From an uncultured Prevotella sp. (GTDB lineage Bacteria > Bacteroidota > Bacteroidia > Bacteroidales > Bacteroidaceae), in the NCBI GenBank assembly GCA_905236755.1, contig CAJOCR010000003.1:1-64000 (forward strand): a stretch of 64,000 bases of DNA, given 5' to 3'. Made by a program: the position numbers and the translations under genes. The notes beneath the pieces were generated by a model. It worked only from the letters and a program-made list of their open reading frames with translations, did not search any database and was not told the DNA's origin. This document shows, one piece after another, positions 1 to 7,844 of the stretch. Position 1 is the first letter of the stretch. Each line of letters begins with the position of its first letter.

Positions 1-1
1 C

Positions 2-1144
2 GAAACACGCCCAGGAATCAAGCCGGGTGAAATCAACATCTGCGAAATTGACATTCATACTGGTCGGCGTATAGGCGATGTTCATCACTTGGGAACGGGA
101 CTCGGCGGACGTTATCCTGAAGGTCCACACATATACAAGAAAGACGGCTATTATTACATGATGCTTGCTGAAGGCGGCACGGAACATGGCCACCACGTCA
201 ACATCTTGCGAAGCCGCTCTCTGTTCGGTCCCTATGAACCGAATCCTGCCAACCCCATTCTCACGCATTTCAGCATGAAGATGCAGAACAGCAATATTCA
301 AGGGCTCGGACATGCAGACCTCATACAAGCGCCCGACTCCTCATGGTGGATGATATGTCTGGGGTATCGCACCAGCGGTTACCTCCTGCATGTGATGGGA
401 CGCGAGACAATGCTTGCGCCTGTACGTTGGGACAAGAATGCTTGGCCTGTGGTCAATGGTGACGGCACTTTGGCCATCAATATGAAATGTCAGACCTTAC
501 CTCAAGTTCCAATGCCCCTTGACCCTGTTCGCGAAGAGTTCAATTTCGTCAAGCGCGAGGTACCAGCCGACAGCTACAGCAGCATAGGATTACCTTGGGG
601 ATGGATGAGTATAGGTAATCCCGATTATTCACGCTACTCGCTCACCGAGCGAAAGGGATGGCTGCGTCTACATTCCACTTCTACGCCTCTCGATGCAGCC
701 ACATCACCCACCTTTGTTGCAAGGCGCCAGACTGAGCTACGTTTCAGCGCCACTGCACTCATCGACGCATCCCATCTGGCAGAAGGCTCTCAGGCAGGAA
801 TCACGGCCTATGCAGCCCCCCTGAATCATTATGATGTGATGGTAGAACGAAAGAACGGAAAACTATTTGCCAAGTCGAACATCCGTGTGGGAACACTCAG
901 CCATACCGGCCAACCCGTTGAACTGAAAGACTCTCAGGCTTATATACGCATCAGCTCTGACAAGGATTATTACTACATGCAAGTTTCAGCCGATGGCAAA
1001 TCATTCACTACACTTAGCAAAATGGATTTCCGCTATCTTTCAACCGAAGTGATAGGTGGATTCACAGGCGTTATGCTTGGCTTGTTTGCCCAAGGTGTTG
1101 GCGGATATGCAGATTTTGATTGGTTTGAATATATAACAGAGTAA
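2..1144 (+). CDS. Glycoside hydrolase family 43 protein, 5' end cut by window
   Basis: This is the C-terminal part of a GH43 beta-xylosidase/alpha-L-arabinofuranosidase-type enzyme that removes xylose or arabinose from plant polysaccharide side chains. The frame is open back to base 2, so the gene starts outside the window; a TTG near base 89 is an internal Leu codon. The PEGPH motif carries the family's likely general-acid Glu, and a GHADLI stretch follows, as in GH43 propellers. Roughly the last 200 residues look like the beta-sandwich domain often found behind the catalytic domain. A strong hairpin lies just after the stop. The exact subfamily and substrate cannot be read here. Confidence 0.88.
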   Translation, partial: ETRPGIKPGEINICEIDIHTGRRIGDVHHLGTGLGGRYPEGPHIYKKDGYYYMMLAEGGTEHGHHVNILRSRSLFGPYEPNPANPILTHFSMKMQNSNIQGLGHADLIQAPDSSWWMICLGYRTSGYLLHVMGRETMLAPVRWDKNAWPVVNGDGTLAINMKCQTLPQVPMPLDPVREEFNFVKREVPADSYSSIGLPWGWMSIGNPDYSRYSLTERKGWLRLHSTSTPLDAATSPTFVARRQTELRFSATALIDASHLAEGSQAGITAYAAPLNHYDVMVERKNGKLFAKSNIRVGTLSHTGQPVELKDSQAYIRISSDKDYYYMQVSADGKSFTTLSKMDFRYLSTEVIGGFTGVMLGLFAQGVGGYADFDWFEYITE

Positions 1145-1149
1145 AGAAA

Positions 1150-1196
1150 AGAGCATCATGTAGATAAGGGGTTAATTGTTATCTACATGATGCTCT
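1150..1196. terminator. Perfect hairpin after the GH43 gene
   Basis: An 18-bp perfect inverted repeat (1150-1167 with 1179-1196, 11-nt loop) starts six bases after the GH43 stop. No long T run follows, so termination strength is uncertain, but position and stem quality fit an mRNA 3' end structure. Confidence 0.7.
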
Positions 1197-1610
1197 ATAG
1201 AATGTTATTATGAGTTTCACGATTCCGTATAGCATTTGATTTGTGTGCCGTCCAAAAGAGAAAGATTGCGGTATTAGTTTTATAGCGCAGCAATAGCTAG
1301 TTTAGTTTAATCCCATATTATATATCTATAGCCTAAACTAAACCTTTTATCTTCCGACTACTATTAATGTCATGCCGAATGGTCAGGATCAAAGATTAGA
1401 AGAAAAGGAATGACACATTATAGGGCTAAGACAAATGAGGAGCAACACTTTTTAACAACCCGATTTTGAGTTAAAATTAACTCCGAATTTTCGTCAGATT
1501 ACAAAGAATTGCAAAGATAAATGTACCTAAAAGGCCTGAAATTGCAAGTCGCACTTCACTCGCTTCTTGGCGATTGCAAGAATCTGCAAAAATCCGCGTT
1601 AACAAATGTG

Positions 1611-1656
1611 AATATGCAAAAAACTGGAAAATCGTTTTTGCAGTTCTTTGCATATT
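1611..1656. repeat. 16-bp stem-loop in spacer
   Basis: Arms 1611-1626 and 1641-1656 pair over 16 positions with one mismatch and a 14-nt loop. It is not followed by a T tract and lies about 200 bases from either neighbouring gene, so a simple terminator role is unlikely. Confidence 0.75.
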
Positions 1657-1742
1657 TTACGTCCCTCCACCGTCCCTCGGCATACTATCTATTCACTATT
1701 ACCGGAGAAATACACGCTGATTATCAGCTACTTATATTTGCA

Positions 1743-1799
1743 GATAGTAACTTCTGCGTCGGAAAGTAGATTCTGCGTGTGAAAGTAACTTATGCATCA
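1743..1799 (+). repeat. Three tandem 19-bp units
   Basis: Three consecutive degenerate 19-bp units occupy 1743-1761, 1762-1780 and 1781-1799, each built around GAAAGTA followed by TTCTGCGT or a close variant. They end about 40 bases past the M6 protease stop codon, whose gene is on the opposite strand. Function unknown. Confidence 0.75.
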
Positions 1800-1838
1800 A
1801 ATGACAAGAAGAGCGAAGGCTGTATGCAATGCTATATT

Positions 1839-3524
1839 TTAGCGTATAATCTTCTTTCCATTGATAATGAAGAAGCCTTTTTGACGAGAGTTCGGTGAGA
1901 GACGACGTCCCTGCAAATCGTAGATTACATTTGACGAGGGATTATCAATATGTAGTTCGCTGATACCTGTTTCAATGATTGGAGCACGATAATAGAAACT
2001 CATTGTGTTGTCGTCATTCTGTGTAATGTTTAGAATGGCTCCATGCATCAAATTGTCGCCCTGTTTTGTAGCGTTGTAAAAGGTGGCAGCAGGGATTGAA
2101 GTTGAGGTCAGACTGTCGTTTTGAAGGTAGGGATAGAGGTCGTTTGTCAAGCCATTGTAAGTTTCATAATCGTCGTCATTATCGGCATGCATGATAGTTA
2201 ACCGCATGTGGTCGTTTGTAGGATATCTGTATTTCGTCACATACTCAGAACTTTCATCAATTAAAGAATTAGGGCAGTTCAAGTACCACAGCATCTCATC
2301 GTAGTCCACATGGGTAATCATCAATCCTCTTCCAAACAGGGCGGAATCCCAGTTGGTATGCTGACGGTTCTCCAATATATAGAACTCGTCTGGATGTCCA
2401 TCGTTGTAGATGACGTAACCGCTACCGCCCTCGCTCATAGGCTTCAGAGCATCTACTGTGACGTTCTCATTAGACAATTCTGTCAGTTCTATCCAACCTG
2501 CCAACCATTTTTCATAGGCCGAATAGCCACAAGGAATGAAGCCATCGCCGTTGTAGCAGCCTGCATCCATCAGGTCATAATAAGCCATTCCGTAAGTTTC
2601 ACTGTTAAGGGTGTCGTAAAAGTCGGGGTAGCCCAGACAATGAGAGAACTCATGACAAAAGGTGCCGATACCGTCGATGGAACCACCTCCAGATAACTCG
2701 TTGGCACAGGCATAAGTATTAATGTGGGCACCGTCAAGGGTTAGATCGTTGTGACTGTATGACAATTTATACATATGAGGCCATATGGTGGTGGCATCTC
2801 CTCCATCAGCCTCACCTTTACCAGCATAAACCACGAATACCTCTTCAACCTCTCCATCGTTGTCCCAATCATAATCGTTAAAGTTCACTTGATCATCTAC
2901 ACCCAAACAAGCCTCAACAATCATTGCCTCAGCATTTTTATCTTGACCTTCATTATCGTTACCACCATAGTATTCAACATCATATTTCAGCTGTACTGGC
3001 CCCACCACGTCAAAGTTCAGTTCAAACAGATCATTACTCTGAGCCTTAAAATAGTCGGCCACACTACCCACAAACCCCTCGTCGGTGGTGTAGCCTTCCG
3101 TGTTGAGAATGTCATCGAACTTTGTACAGTCATGAACTGGATTGAATTTAGTGTCCTTGAACTCCACCAGAATGACCAGTCCTTTCTTCTTACCCAAATA
3201 TGAGTTGAGCTTACCGCTTACGCGGCTCTGATACATCGGTCTTTTGCGAGTTGCAGACTGTCTGAAGGCGGCGCTGCGTCTCCTAACAGCCATTCGGTTT
3301 AGTGTCAAACCATCCACCTCTTTATAATTGTCTCCATCAGCTATATAGCGTCGTCCATCAGTGGTCGTCCACCAATGAAAACGCTCATCACCGCAAAGTT
3401 GAGCCTGCACCTCTGTACCATCTTTCAACTTCAGCATCTGCAAAATACCACGCTTGGCAGGTACAGCTTGAATGGCAATTGCCAATAGGTATAATACAGA
3501 TATTAAAAATATTCGTTTCGTCAT
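1839..3524 (-). CDS. Secreted M6-family metalloprotease
   Basis: A zinc metalloprotease of the immune-inhibitor-A (M6) type, predicted to be exported. From the start chosen here (MTKRIFLISV, 561 aa) a signal peptide spans about residues 1-23. The zinc motif HEFSHCLGYPD lies at about 291-301, giving HExxH plus the downstream GxPD of the family. An acidic DWDNDGEVEE segment at about 219-228 looks like a calcium loop. The last ~40 residues (YDLQGRR … IINGKK) resemble the C-terminal sorting tail of Bacteroidetes type IX secreted proteins. An upstream in-frame ATG at 3572 would bury the signal peptide, so 3524 is preferred. It is a single-gene unit with a good upstream promoter. Confidence 0.9.
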   Translation of the reverse strand: MTKRIFLISVLYLLAIAIQAVPAKRGILQMLKLKDGTEVQAQLCGDERFHWWTTTDGRRYIADGDNYKEVDGLTLNRMAVRRRSAAFRQSATRKRPMYQSRVSGKLNSYLGKKKGLVILVEFKDTKFNPVHDCTKFDDILNTEGYTTDEGFVGSVADYFKAQSNDLFELNFDVVGPVQLKYDVEYYGGNDNEGQDKNAEAMIVEACLGVDDQVNFNDYDWDNDGEVEEVFVVYAGKGEADGGDATTIWPHMYKLSYSHNDLTLDGAHINTYACANELSGGGSIDGIGTFCHEFSHCLGYPDFYDTLNSETYGMAYYDLMDAGCYNGDGFIPCGYSAYEKWLAGWIELTELSNENVTVDALKPMSEGGSGYVIYNDGHPDEFYILENRQHTNWDSALFGRGLMITHVDYDEMLWYLNCPNSLIDESSEYVTKYRYPTNDHMRLTIMHADNDDDYETYNGLTNDLYPYLQNDSLTSTSIPAATFYNATKQGDNLMHGAILNITQNDDNTMSFYYRAPIIETGISELHIDNPSSNVIYDLQGRRLSPNSRQKGFFIINGKKIIR

Positions 3525-3602
3525 TACTTTGTAAGAGAACAGCTTTCTGAGATTAACAAATTCATAAATCATAGCAAATAGTTTTTGGGGGTATTAATGG
3601 GG

Positions 3603-3633
3603 CAAATATAACGAAAATACACTATAAAAACAA
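3603..3633 (-). promoter_or_regulatory. Promoter of the M6 protease gene
   Basis: On the minus strand TATATTTG (3603-3610) matches the Bacteroidetes -7 box TAnnTTTG, and TTG (3631-3633) sits 20 bases upstream as the -33 element. Confidence 0.65.
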
Positions 3634-3679
3634 TAATTTATGTTATAAGTTAAATTTTTATTAAAAAATCTTCCCCTCT

Positions 3680-3717
3680 GGATGGTCTTTAGGATGCGTT
3701 TAGGATTCGTTTAGGAC
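3680..3717 (+). repeat. Short 11-bp periodic GGAT array
   Basis: GGAT or GGAC recurs at 3680, 3692, 3703 and 3714 (steps of 12, 11, 11), each later copy inside a unit reading roughly TTTAGGATNCG. It resembles the longer array at 28992-29101 in both period and sequence. Confidence 0.7.
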
Positions 3718-3768
3718 ATAATAAAGACGGAGCGGTATTTCGCCCTTATCAACAAAAGGCGAATACCG

Positions 3769-3888
3769 CTCCAAGCACTAAGCATCACCCAGATAGCCGA
3801 CCACCTCCACTTTGCCGACACACCCTCTTTCAGCAAATTTTTCTCGCGTCTGAAAGGAATGAGTCCAAAGGAATATAGGGAAATGTGA
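3769..3888 (+). pseudogene. Remnant of an AraC-family regulator, C-terminal HTH only
   Basis: An open frame ending at the TGA at 3886-3888 encodes SITQIADHLHFADTPSFSKF followed by FSRLKGMSPKEYREM. This is the second helix-turn-helix and conserved tail of AraC/XylS regulators. The frame is closed by a TAG at 3712 and no N-terminal or first-HTH sequence can be recognised upstream, so it is a decayed or transposed gene end. A near-perfect inverted repeat (about 3730-3771) lies where the rest of the DNA-binding domain should be, so the true homologous part may begin only near 3769. Confidence 0.8.
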
Positions 3889-3897
3889 GATTTATTT

Positions 3898-4070
3898 TCT
3901 AACAGTCTTACAGTCTAACAGATGTTTTTTAATGCTATGCCACTCCCCTACTTCTTTCTTCTTTATATTTATAATATATTGATTATTAATTAGTTATATA
4001 TATTATATATAATAAAAGAAGAAAAGAGGGATAACGCAAAAATCAATTGTTAGACTGTTAGACTGTTAGA
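3898..4070. repeat. Nested inverted repeat with 8-bp-unit arms
   Basis: The left arm (3898-3920) and right arm (4048-4070) are reverse complements at 22 of 23 positions, and the right arm is built from the 8-bp unit GTTAGACT repeated nearly three times. Weaker pyrimidine/purine arms lie inside, and the centre is extremely A/T-rich with partial palindromes. The architecture matches the element at 14303-14533, which uses a different 8-bp unit. Confidence 0.75.
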
Positions 4071-4195
4071 TTTCGTTCTGTTTCGCTTAACAATATTCTT
4101 CTTTACAAGGCTTGTATATTGTTGATTTTCAACCTTATATAGAACACAGCGCAACAACATTATCGATATTATTTTCTTTTTGCCGACAAAAATTG

Positions 4196-4203
4196 TACCT
4201 TTG
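4196..4203 (+). promoter_or_regulatory. -7 box of the GNAT gene
   Basis: TACCTTTG matches TAnnTTTG and ends 17 bases before the ATG at 4221. No well-spaced -33 TTG is visible. Confidence 0.5.
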
Positions 4204-4220
4204 CAAACAAAGAAAATAGT

Positions 4221-4718
4221 ATGGAAAGAGTTGTCAGAAAGGCTAATTTTGAAGATATAAATGATATAATGTCTGTCATTAATGCTGCAAAAGAGATAAT
4301 GCGACATTCTGGAAATTTGCATCAATGGGATAATGGATACCCATCAGAGGCTGTAATTGAATCAGATATACAGAAAAATGGCGGTTTTGTTGTTGAAAAT
4401 GACGATAAAATCGTAGGTTATTTTGCCTTTCTGCCTTCACCCGATCCAACCTATGCAAAGATATATGAAGGCGAATGGCTTGATGATAAACAGCCATACC
4501 ACATTATTCATCGTATAGCCAGTTCCCCCGATGTTCACGGCATTTTCAACTGCATCATGGACTATTGTTTCTCTCATGATGCAAACATTCGTATTGACAC
4601 CCACAGAGACAACAAGATAATGCAACATAATCTGCAGAAACACGGCTTCACTTATTGCGGCATTATCTATCTTGCCTCAGGTGACGAAAGATTAGCGTAT
4701 CAACGAATAAAGCAATAA
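4221..4718 (+). CDS. GNAT-family N-acetyltransferase
   Basis: A 165-residue protein with the layout of GCN5-related acetyltransferases, which move an acetyl group from acetyl-CoA to an amine. The N-terminal VRKANFEDINDIMSVINAAK is the usual first strand and helix. GFVVENDDKIVGYFAF is the central beta hairpin. The IRIDTHRDNKIMQHNLQKHG stretch is the C-terminal acetyl-CoA-facing part with the common asparagine/lysine-rich helix and a GF-type turn. It is a stand-alone gene behind its own -7 box. The substrate is not identifiable. Confidence 0.85.
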   Translation: MERVVRKANFEDINDIMSVINAAKEIMRHSGNLHQWDNGYPSEAVIESDIQKNGGFVVENDDKIVGYFAFLPSPDPTYAKIYEGEWLDDKQPYHIIHRIASSPDVHGIFNCIMDYCFSHDANIRIDTHRDNKIMQHNLQKHGFTYCGIIYLASGDERLAYQRIKQ

Positions 4719-4750
4719 TAGAAATTTAGAAAACGCAAGCCCAACCAAAC

Positions 4751-6022
4751 TTACAAACTTCCCTTATCACATCTATCTGTATAGAACTTCAGGAAGTCGC
4801 TCCATTTGTAATATGGATAGTTGGTGGTGGGAACAGGCAGAGTGGCCTCCTCGCCATTCATAAGGCATTTCACAAGAATGTCGTCAGCTTTCTTTCCACG
4901 ATAGAAAATCAGCTGTATGTTGCTTGCCTTGCAGGTTTCCCAACTCTGGTAGCAGTTCTTCACTTCGTTTGGGTCTTCTGGATCAAGATCGGCACCGTTG
5001 ATACCCATCAGAACCGTTAGCGGACCAATACATGTGTCGTGACCAAATCTAAGATCAGCGACTCTGTCGCTTGTGCCATCAATAACTGCTGAGGCTTTCT
5101 TCAAGATATCCTTAAGGATTGGAATCATCTGATACTGCGGTCCAAACACCCATGAATAAACACCCAGATTGTCGCCTTCCCATCTGTCGGCCATTTCATC
5201 ATCGGTAATAATGTTTCCCATCATACCCTCATGGTTAATGCTGGGCAGAGATGTGTATAGGTTTATCAGGTTGCTTGCTATATGGTGTTTGCGTCCTGGC
5301 AAACCTTCGGTACTTGTAAACACACGACTCAACAGGTTCTTGCGTAGCTTATCCTCGCCTTTAAACATATCACGGTTTTTCTCGTAACGAGGTTTTAAGT
5401 CCTTTGGATAATTATGCTTTACAGGGTTCTGTCCATCGGTAGGCACTACCCCATCCAGAGTGAATCGTGACGACTGCTCACGTATTTCAATCTTAGGATT
5501 ACATTGCACCAACTCCTGACAGAAAGCCGACATACTGATAACACAGCGTCCTACAAGTGAAGAAATAGCCAGCACATTACCACCTTTCTCAAACACCTCG
5601 GGGAAGTTGTTATACATAGTGCGGGCAATACCCTGATGCTGTTGCCACCCAAGGTCAGTCAACTCGCTGACACCAGTCTGCAGCTCATCCTTAGCAGCCA
5701 TAAACTTCTGTCTGAATTCTTCTCCTGCAGGTGTAAGCAGTTGTTTCTGGTGAGCCACAGTAAGCAGAGTATCAAGTTCCTTATACAAGCTACTACTCCA
5801 ATAATAGCGTGAACCATGACGTGCATAATGACTGATATAAAACGGTTTATACCCACTAGGTGCTTTGGTGAGTTTCACATCAGCAGTCTGCTTGTAGGGA
5901 TAGTCTGTACCATAAGCCCTACGTGGGTCGGCTTTAAGTTGTTGCAAGGCAGAGGTACGTTGCCCCCATGCCGAGATGATGGTTAGTAGCGCAAAAGCTA
6001 CCGAAAGAATACTTCGTTTCAT
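4751..6022 (-). CDS. Secreted histidine acid phosphatase (phytase/MINPP-like)
   Basis: A histidine-type phosphatase that would hydrolyse phosphate monoesters such as inositol phosphates or sugar phosphates outside the cytoplasm. From MKRSILSVAF (423 aa) there is a signal peptide of about 20 residues ending near AWGQ. The catalytic ARHGSRYYW motif (RHGxR, nucleophile His69) and the distal GHDT acid/base motif, comparable to HDTN of AppA-type phytases, are both present. An upstream in-frame ATG at 6136 would put 38 unrelated residues before the signal, so 6022 is chosen. It follows the susD gene by 150 bases, with a hairpin repeat between them, and probably serves that locus. Confidence 0.85.
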   Translation of the reverse strand: MKRSILSVAFALLTIISAWGQRTSALQQLKADPRRAYGTDYPYKQTADVKLTKAPSGYKPFYISHYARHGSRYYWSSSLYKELDTLLTVAHQKQLLTPAGEEFRQKFMAAKDELQTGVSELTDLGWQQHQGIARTMYNNFPEVFEKGGNVLAISSLVGRCVISMSAFCQELVQCNPKIEIREQSSRFTLDGVVPTDGQNPVKHNYPKDLKPRYEKNRDMFKGEDKLRKNLLSRVFTSTEGLPGRKHHIASNLINLYTSLPSINHEGMMGNIITDDEMADRWEGDNLGVYSWVFGPQYQMIPILKDILKKASAVIDGTSDRVADLRFGHDTCIGPLTVLMGINGADLDPEDPNEVKNCYQSWETCKASNIQLIFYRGKKADDILVKCLMNGEEATLPVPTTNYPYYKWSDFLKFYTDRCDKGSL

Positions 6023-6054
6023 TTTATATAGATGATTTATGTTTCCACAAATTT

Positions 6055-6150
6055 TGCTTGTTTTTAGAAGATAAAAGAAGATAGAAGACATTAGTTTTTG
6101 GCACATGTCCTCTATCTTCGCCGCAGGAAGCGGCATAACTCCATTTTACT
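6055..6150. repeat. Spacer repeat with GCCGC/GCGGC hairpin
   Basis: Purine-rich and complementary pyrimidine-rich tracts (AGAAGATAGAAG-like against CTCTATCTTC-like) flank a small GCCGC-AGGAA-GCGGC hairpin. The 13-bp motif GGAGTTATGCCGC lies on the minus strand at 6130-6142 and recurs at 12311 and 52734. Confidence 0.6.
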
Positions 6151-6172
6151 TCCTATTTTTCAATTTAAGAAA

Positions 6173-7738
6173 TTAATAACCAGGATTCTGGTCAGCATCA
6201 GTAATTGCGTTGTTTGAGTTTATCTCGAGAGTTGGGAAAGGCAGCAGCATAGCTCGCTTTGCCATCTCAGGAGTACATACAAACCAGTCGTCCTTATACT
6301 TTGTTGCTGAAGGATTCTTGCTGTTTGTAGGATGTGCATTATGTGCTATCCAGTAGTCGAGCATAAACTGATAACCACGACGACGCATATCGAAATATTC
6401 TGTCTGTTCACCTAACAACTCATAGAAGCGTTCGTACATTATGCGATGACGGAACTCTTCCTTTGTCATACCGCTCCAGTCGGCAGGTTCAGCAGCTGCA
6501 GGTGTGGCGCTATTACGTGCACGAGCCAACACCTCGTTAACATACTTGTAAGCCTCTTCTGGTCCGCTAACCTCGTTGGTAGCCTCTGCCAGCATCAGCA
6601 GCACATCGGCATAGCGCAGATAAATGAAGTTCTGTGGTGAATACTGAGCCACATAGCGTGAGTCGAGATATTTCTTTATATACACCCACATACGCGTGCT
6701 ACCCTTATCACTATTATACTGAGGATAAATTTCAACCGTATCTTTTCCACCGTTCTTGGTGTAGCTGTTGTAGATTATTCCTTCCTCAATACGTGGATCG
6801 CCAGGATACTGCGCCTGCCAGGTATCGAAGATGTATTTTGAAGGACGATAGCGTCCATAAGGATCGCTTGCCTGATTAGGTGTGTAATCGCTCTCAGAAG
6901 GAGCAAAACCTTGTGTATAGGTGCTTCCGTTGATATCTGAGAACTGAATTTCAATTATAGACTCTGCCGTGTTGCGATTCTGCGGATTATAGAGTGTCTG
7001 CAAAGGTACCAACTGATAATGTCCATACACCTGCTGTGCCTCGTCAATACACTTTTGCCAGTAAGGCGAATTTTCCTCACCATTTGCCATTGTAAGATAC
7101 ACCTTTGCCAGCAAGGCATGAGCAGCATAGCAGTTAGGACGTCCCTCAACAGGGTTCACCTCTGGAAGTAGATTTCCAGCCTCCTCCAAGTCGGCAATCA
7201 CCTGCTTATATGTATCCTCTACCGAAGCACGTGGCATGTCAAGTGTGGTACTGGTGATAGGACTTATTCTCAGTGGCACACCGCCAAAGGCACGTACCAG
7301 ATTAAAGTACATCATACCTCTCAACAAATGAGCCTCGCCCTTAGCACGTGTTTTAAGCATGTCAGAAGCGCCACTACCATCAATCTTGTCGAGCAAGTCG
7401 TTGCAGTCGGCTATAACGCGATAATGCGATTTAAAGTGGCGACCAATATACTTATTGTCTGGTTCCGATTTCTGAGCCTTCATGTCGTTATACGATGCAC
7501 TTGTGTTGGTGCATGTGCCACCAGCCGTACAGAAGATGGTTGTATAGTCAGAGCCAAAGAAATGATAGTTTATCAACTCGTGATAACAACCTGTTAATGC
7601 CGACTCCACACTCTCGTCATTTGAATATGTTATGGCAGGCGATGGAAACGAATCTGTATTTTCTTCCAACAGGGCATTACATGAAACAAGTGGCATCATG
7701 CTTAAAAGCCCTAACGAATATATAATAATCTTTTTCAT
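6173..7738 (-). CDS. SusD/RagB-family nutrient-binding lipoprotein
   Basis: This is the surface lipoprotein partner of the adjacent SusC channel; SusD-type proteins cap the channel and bind the incoming ligand. The signal peptide ends in a lipobox with Cys20 (LVSC). The body has the expected TPR-like helices, for example AHLLRGMMYFNLVRAFGGVP and YLRYADVLLMLAEATN, and the C-terminal FPTLEINSNNA … DADQNPGY ending. At 521 aa it is of ordinary length. It is transcribed after susC with about 100 bases between them that carry a 17-bp tandem repeat. Confidence 0.95.
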   Translation of the reverse strand: MKKIIIYSLGLLSMMPLVSCNALLEENTDSFPSPAITYSNDESVESALTGCYHELINYHFFGSDYTTIFCTAGGTCTNTSASYNDMKAQKSEPDNKYIGRHFKSHYRVIADCNDLLDKIDGSGASDMLKTRAKGEAHLLRGMMYFNLVRAFGGVPLRISPITSTTLDMPRASVEDTYKQVIADLEEAGNLLPEVNPVEGRPNCYAAHALLAKVYLTMANGEENSPYWQKCIDEAQQVYGHYQLVPLQTLYNPQNRNTAESIIEIQFSDINGSTYTQGFAPSESDYTPNQASDPYGRYRPSKYIFDTWQAQYPGDPRIEEGIIYNSYTKNGGKDTVEIYPQYNSDKGSTRMWVYIKKYLDSRYVAQYSPQNFIYLRYADVLLMLAEATNEVSGPEEAYKYVNEVLARARNSATPAAAEPADWSGMTKEEFRHRIMYERFYELLGEQTEYFDMRRRGYQFMLDYWIAHNAHPTNSKNPSATKYKDDWFVCTPEMAKRAMLLPFPTLEINSNNAITDADQNPGY

Positions 7739-7793
7739 TTTTTCTAAGTTTACTATTTATTTAAGAGTAAAAAGGTAAAAGAGTAAAACTCCT

Positions 7794-7844
7794 AACTCCT
7801 AACTATTTACAACTCCTAACTAATTACAACTCCTAACTAATTAG
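7794..7844 (-). repeat. Three 17-bp tandem units between susC and susD
   Basis: Three units of the form AACTCCTAACTAATTAC occupy 7794-7810, 7811-7827 and 7828-7844; the last overlaps the susC stop codon. The units are related to TTAGGAGTT strings seen in other spacers of the window. Confidence 0.75.

Larger units (their letters stand above)
1197..1838. other. Spacer without a supported gene
   Basis: This stretch between the GH43 gene and the converging M6 protease gene has no convincing coding region. It holds a small inverted repeat with 10-bp arms (1300-1309 and 1334-1343) around an A/T-rich centre, a short palindrome (1468-1483), a long hairpin (1611-1656) and a 19-bp tandem repeat (1743-1799). 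An open frame at 1521-1769 overlaps these structures and has no recognisable protein features. Confidence 0.6.

Noticed and set aside
1521..1769. 82-codon open frame on the plus strand
   Set aside because: It spans a strong hairpin and part of a 19-bp tandem repeat, has no recognisable domain or export signal, and lacks a promoter-like site close to its start.
3640..4100. CRISPR array or prophage attachment site
   Set aside because: The repeats are 8 or 11 bases long without regular spacers, and no cas or integrase gene is present.
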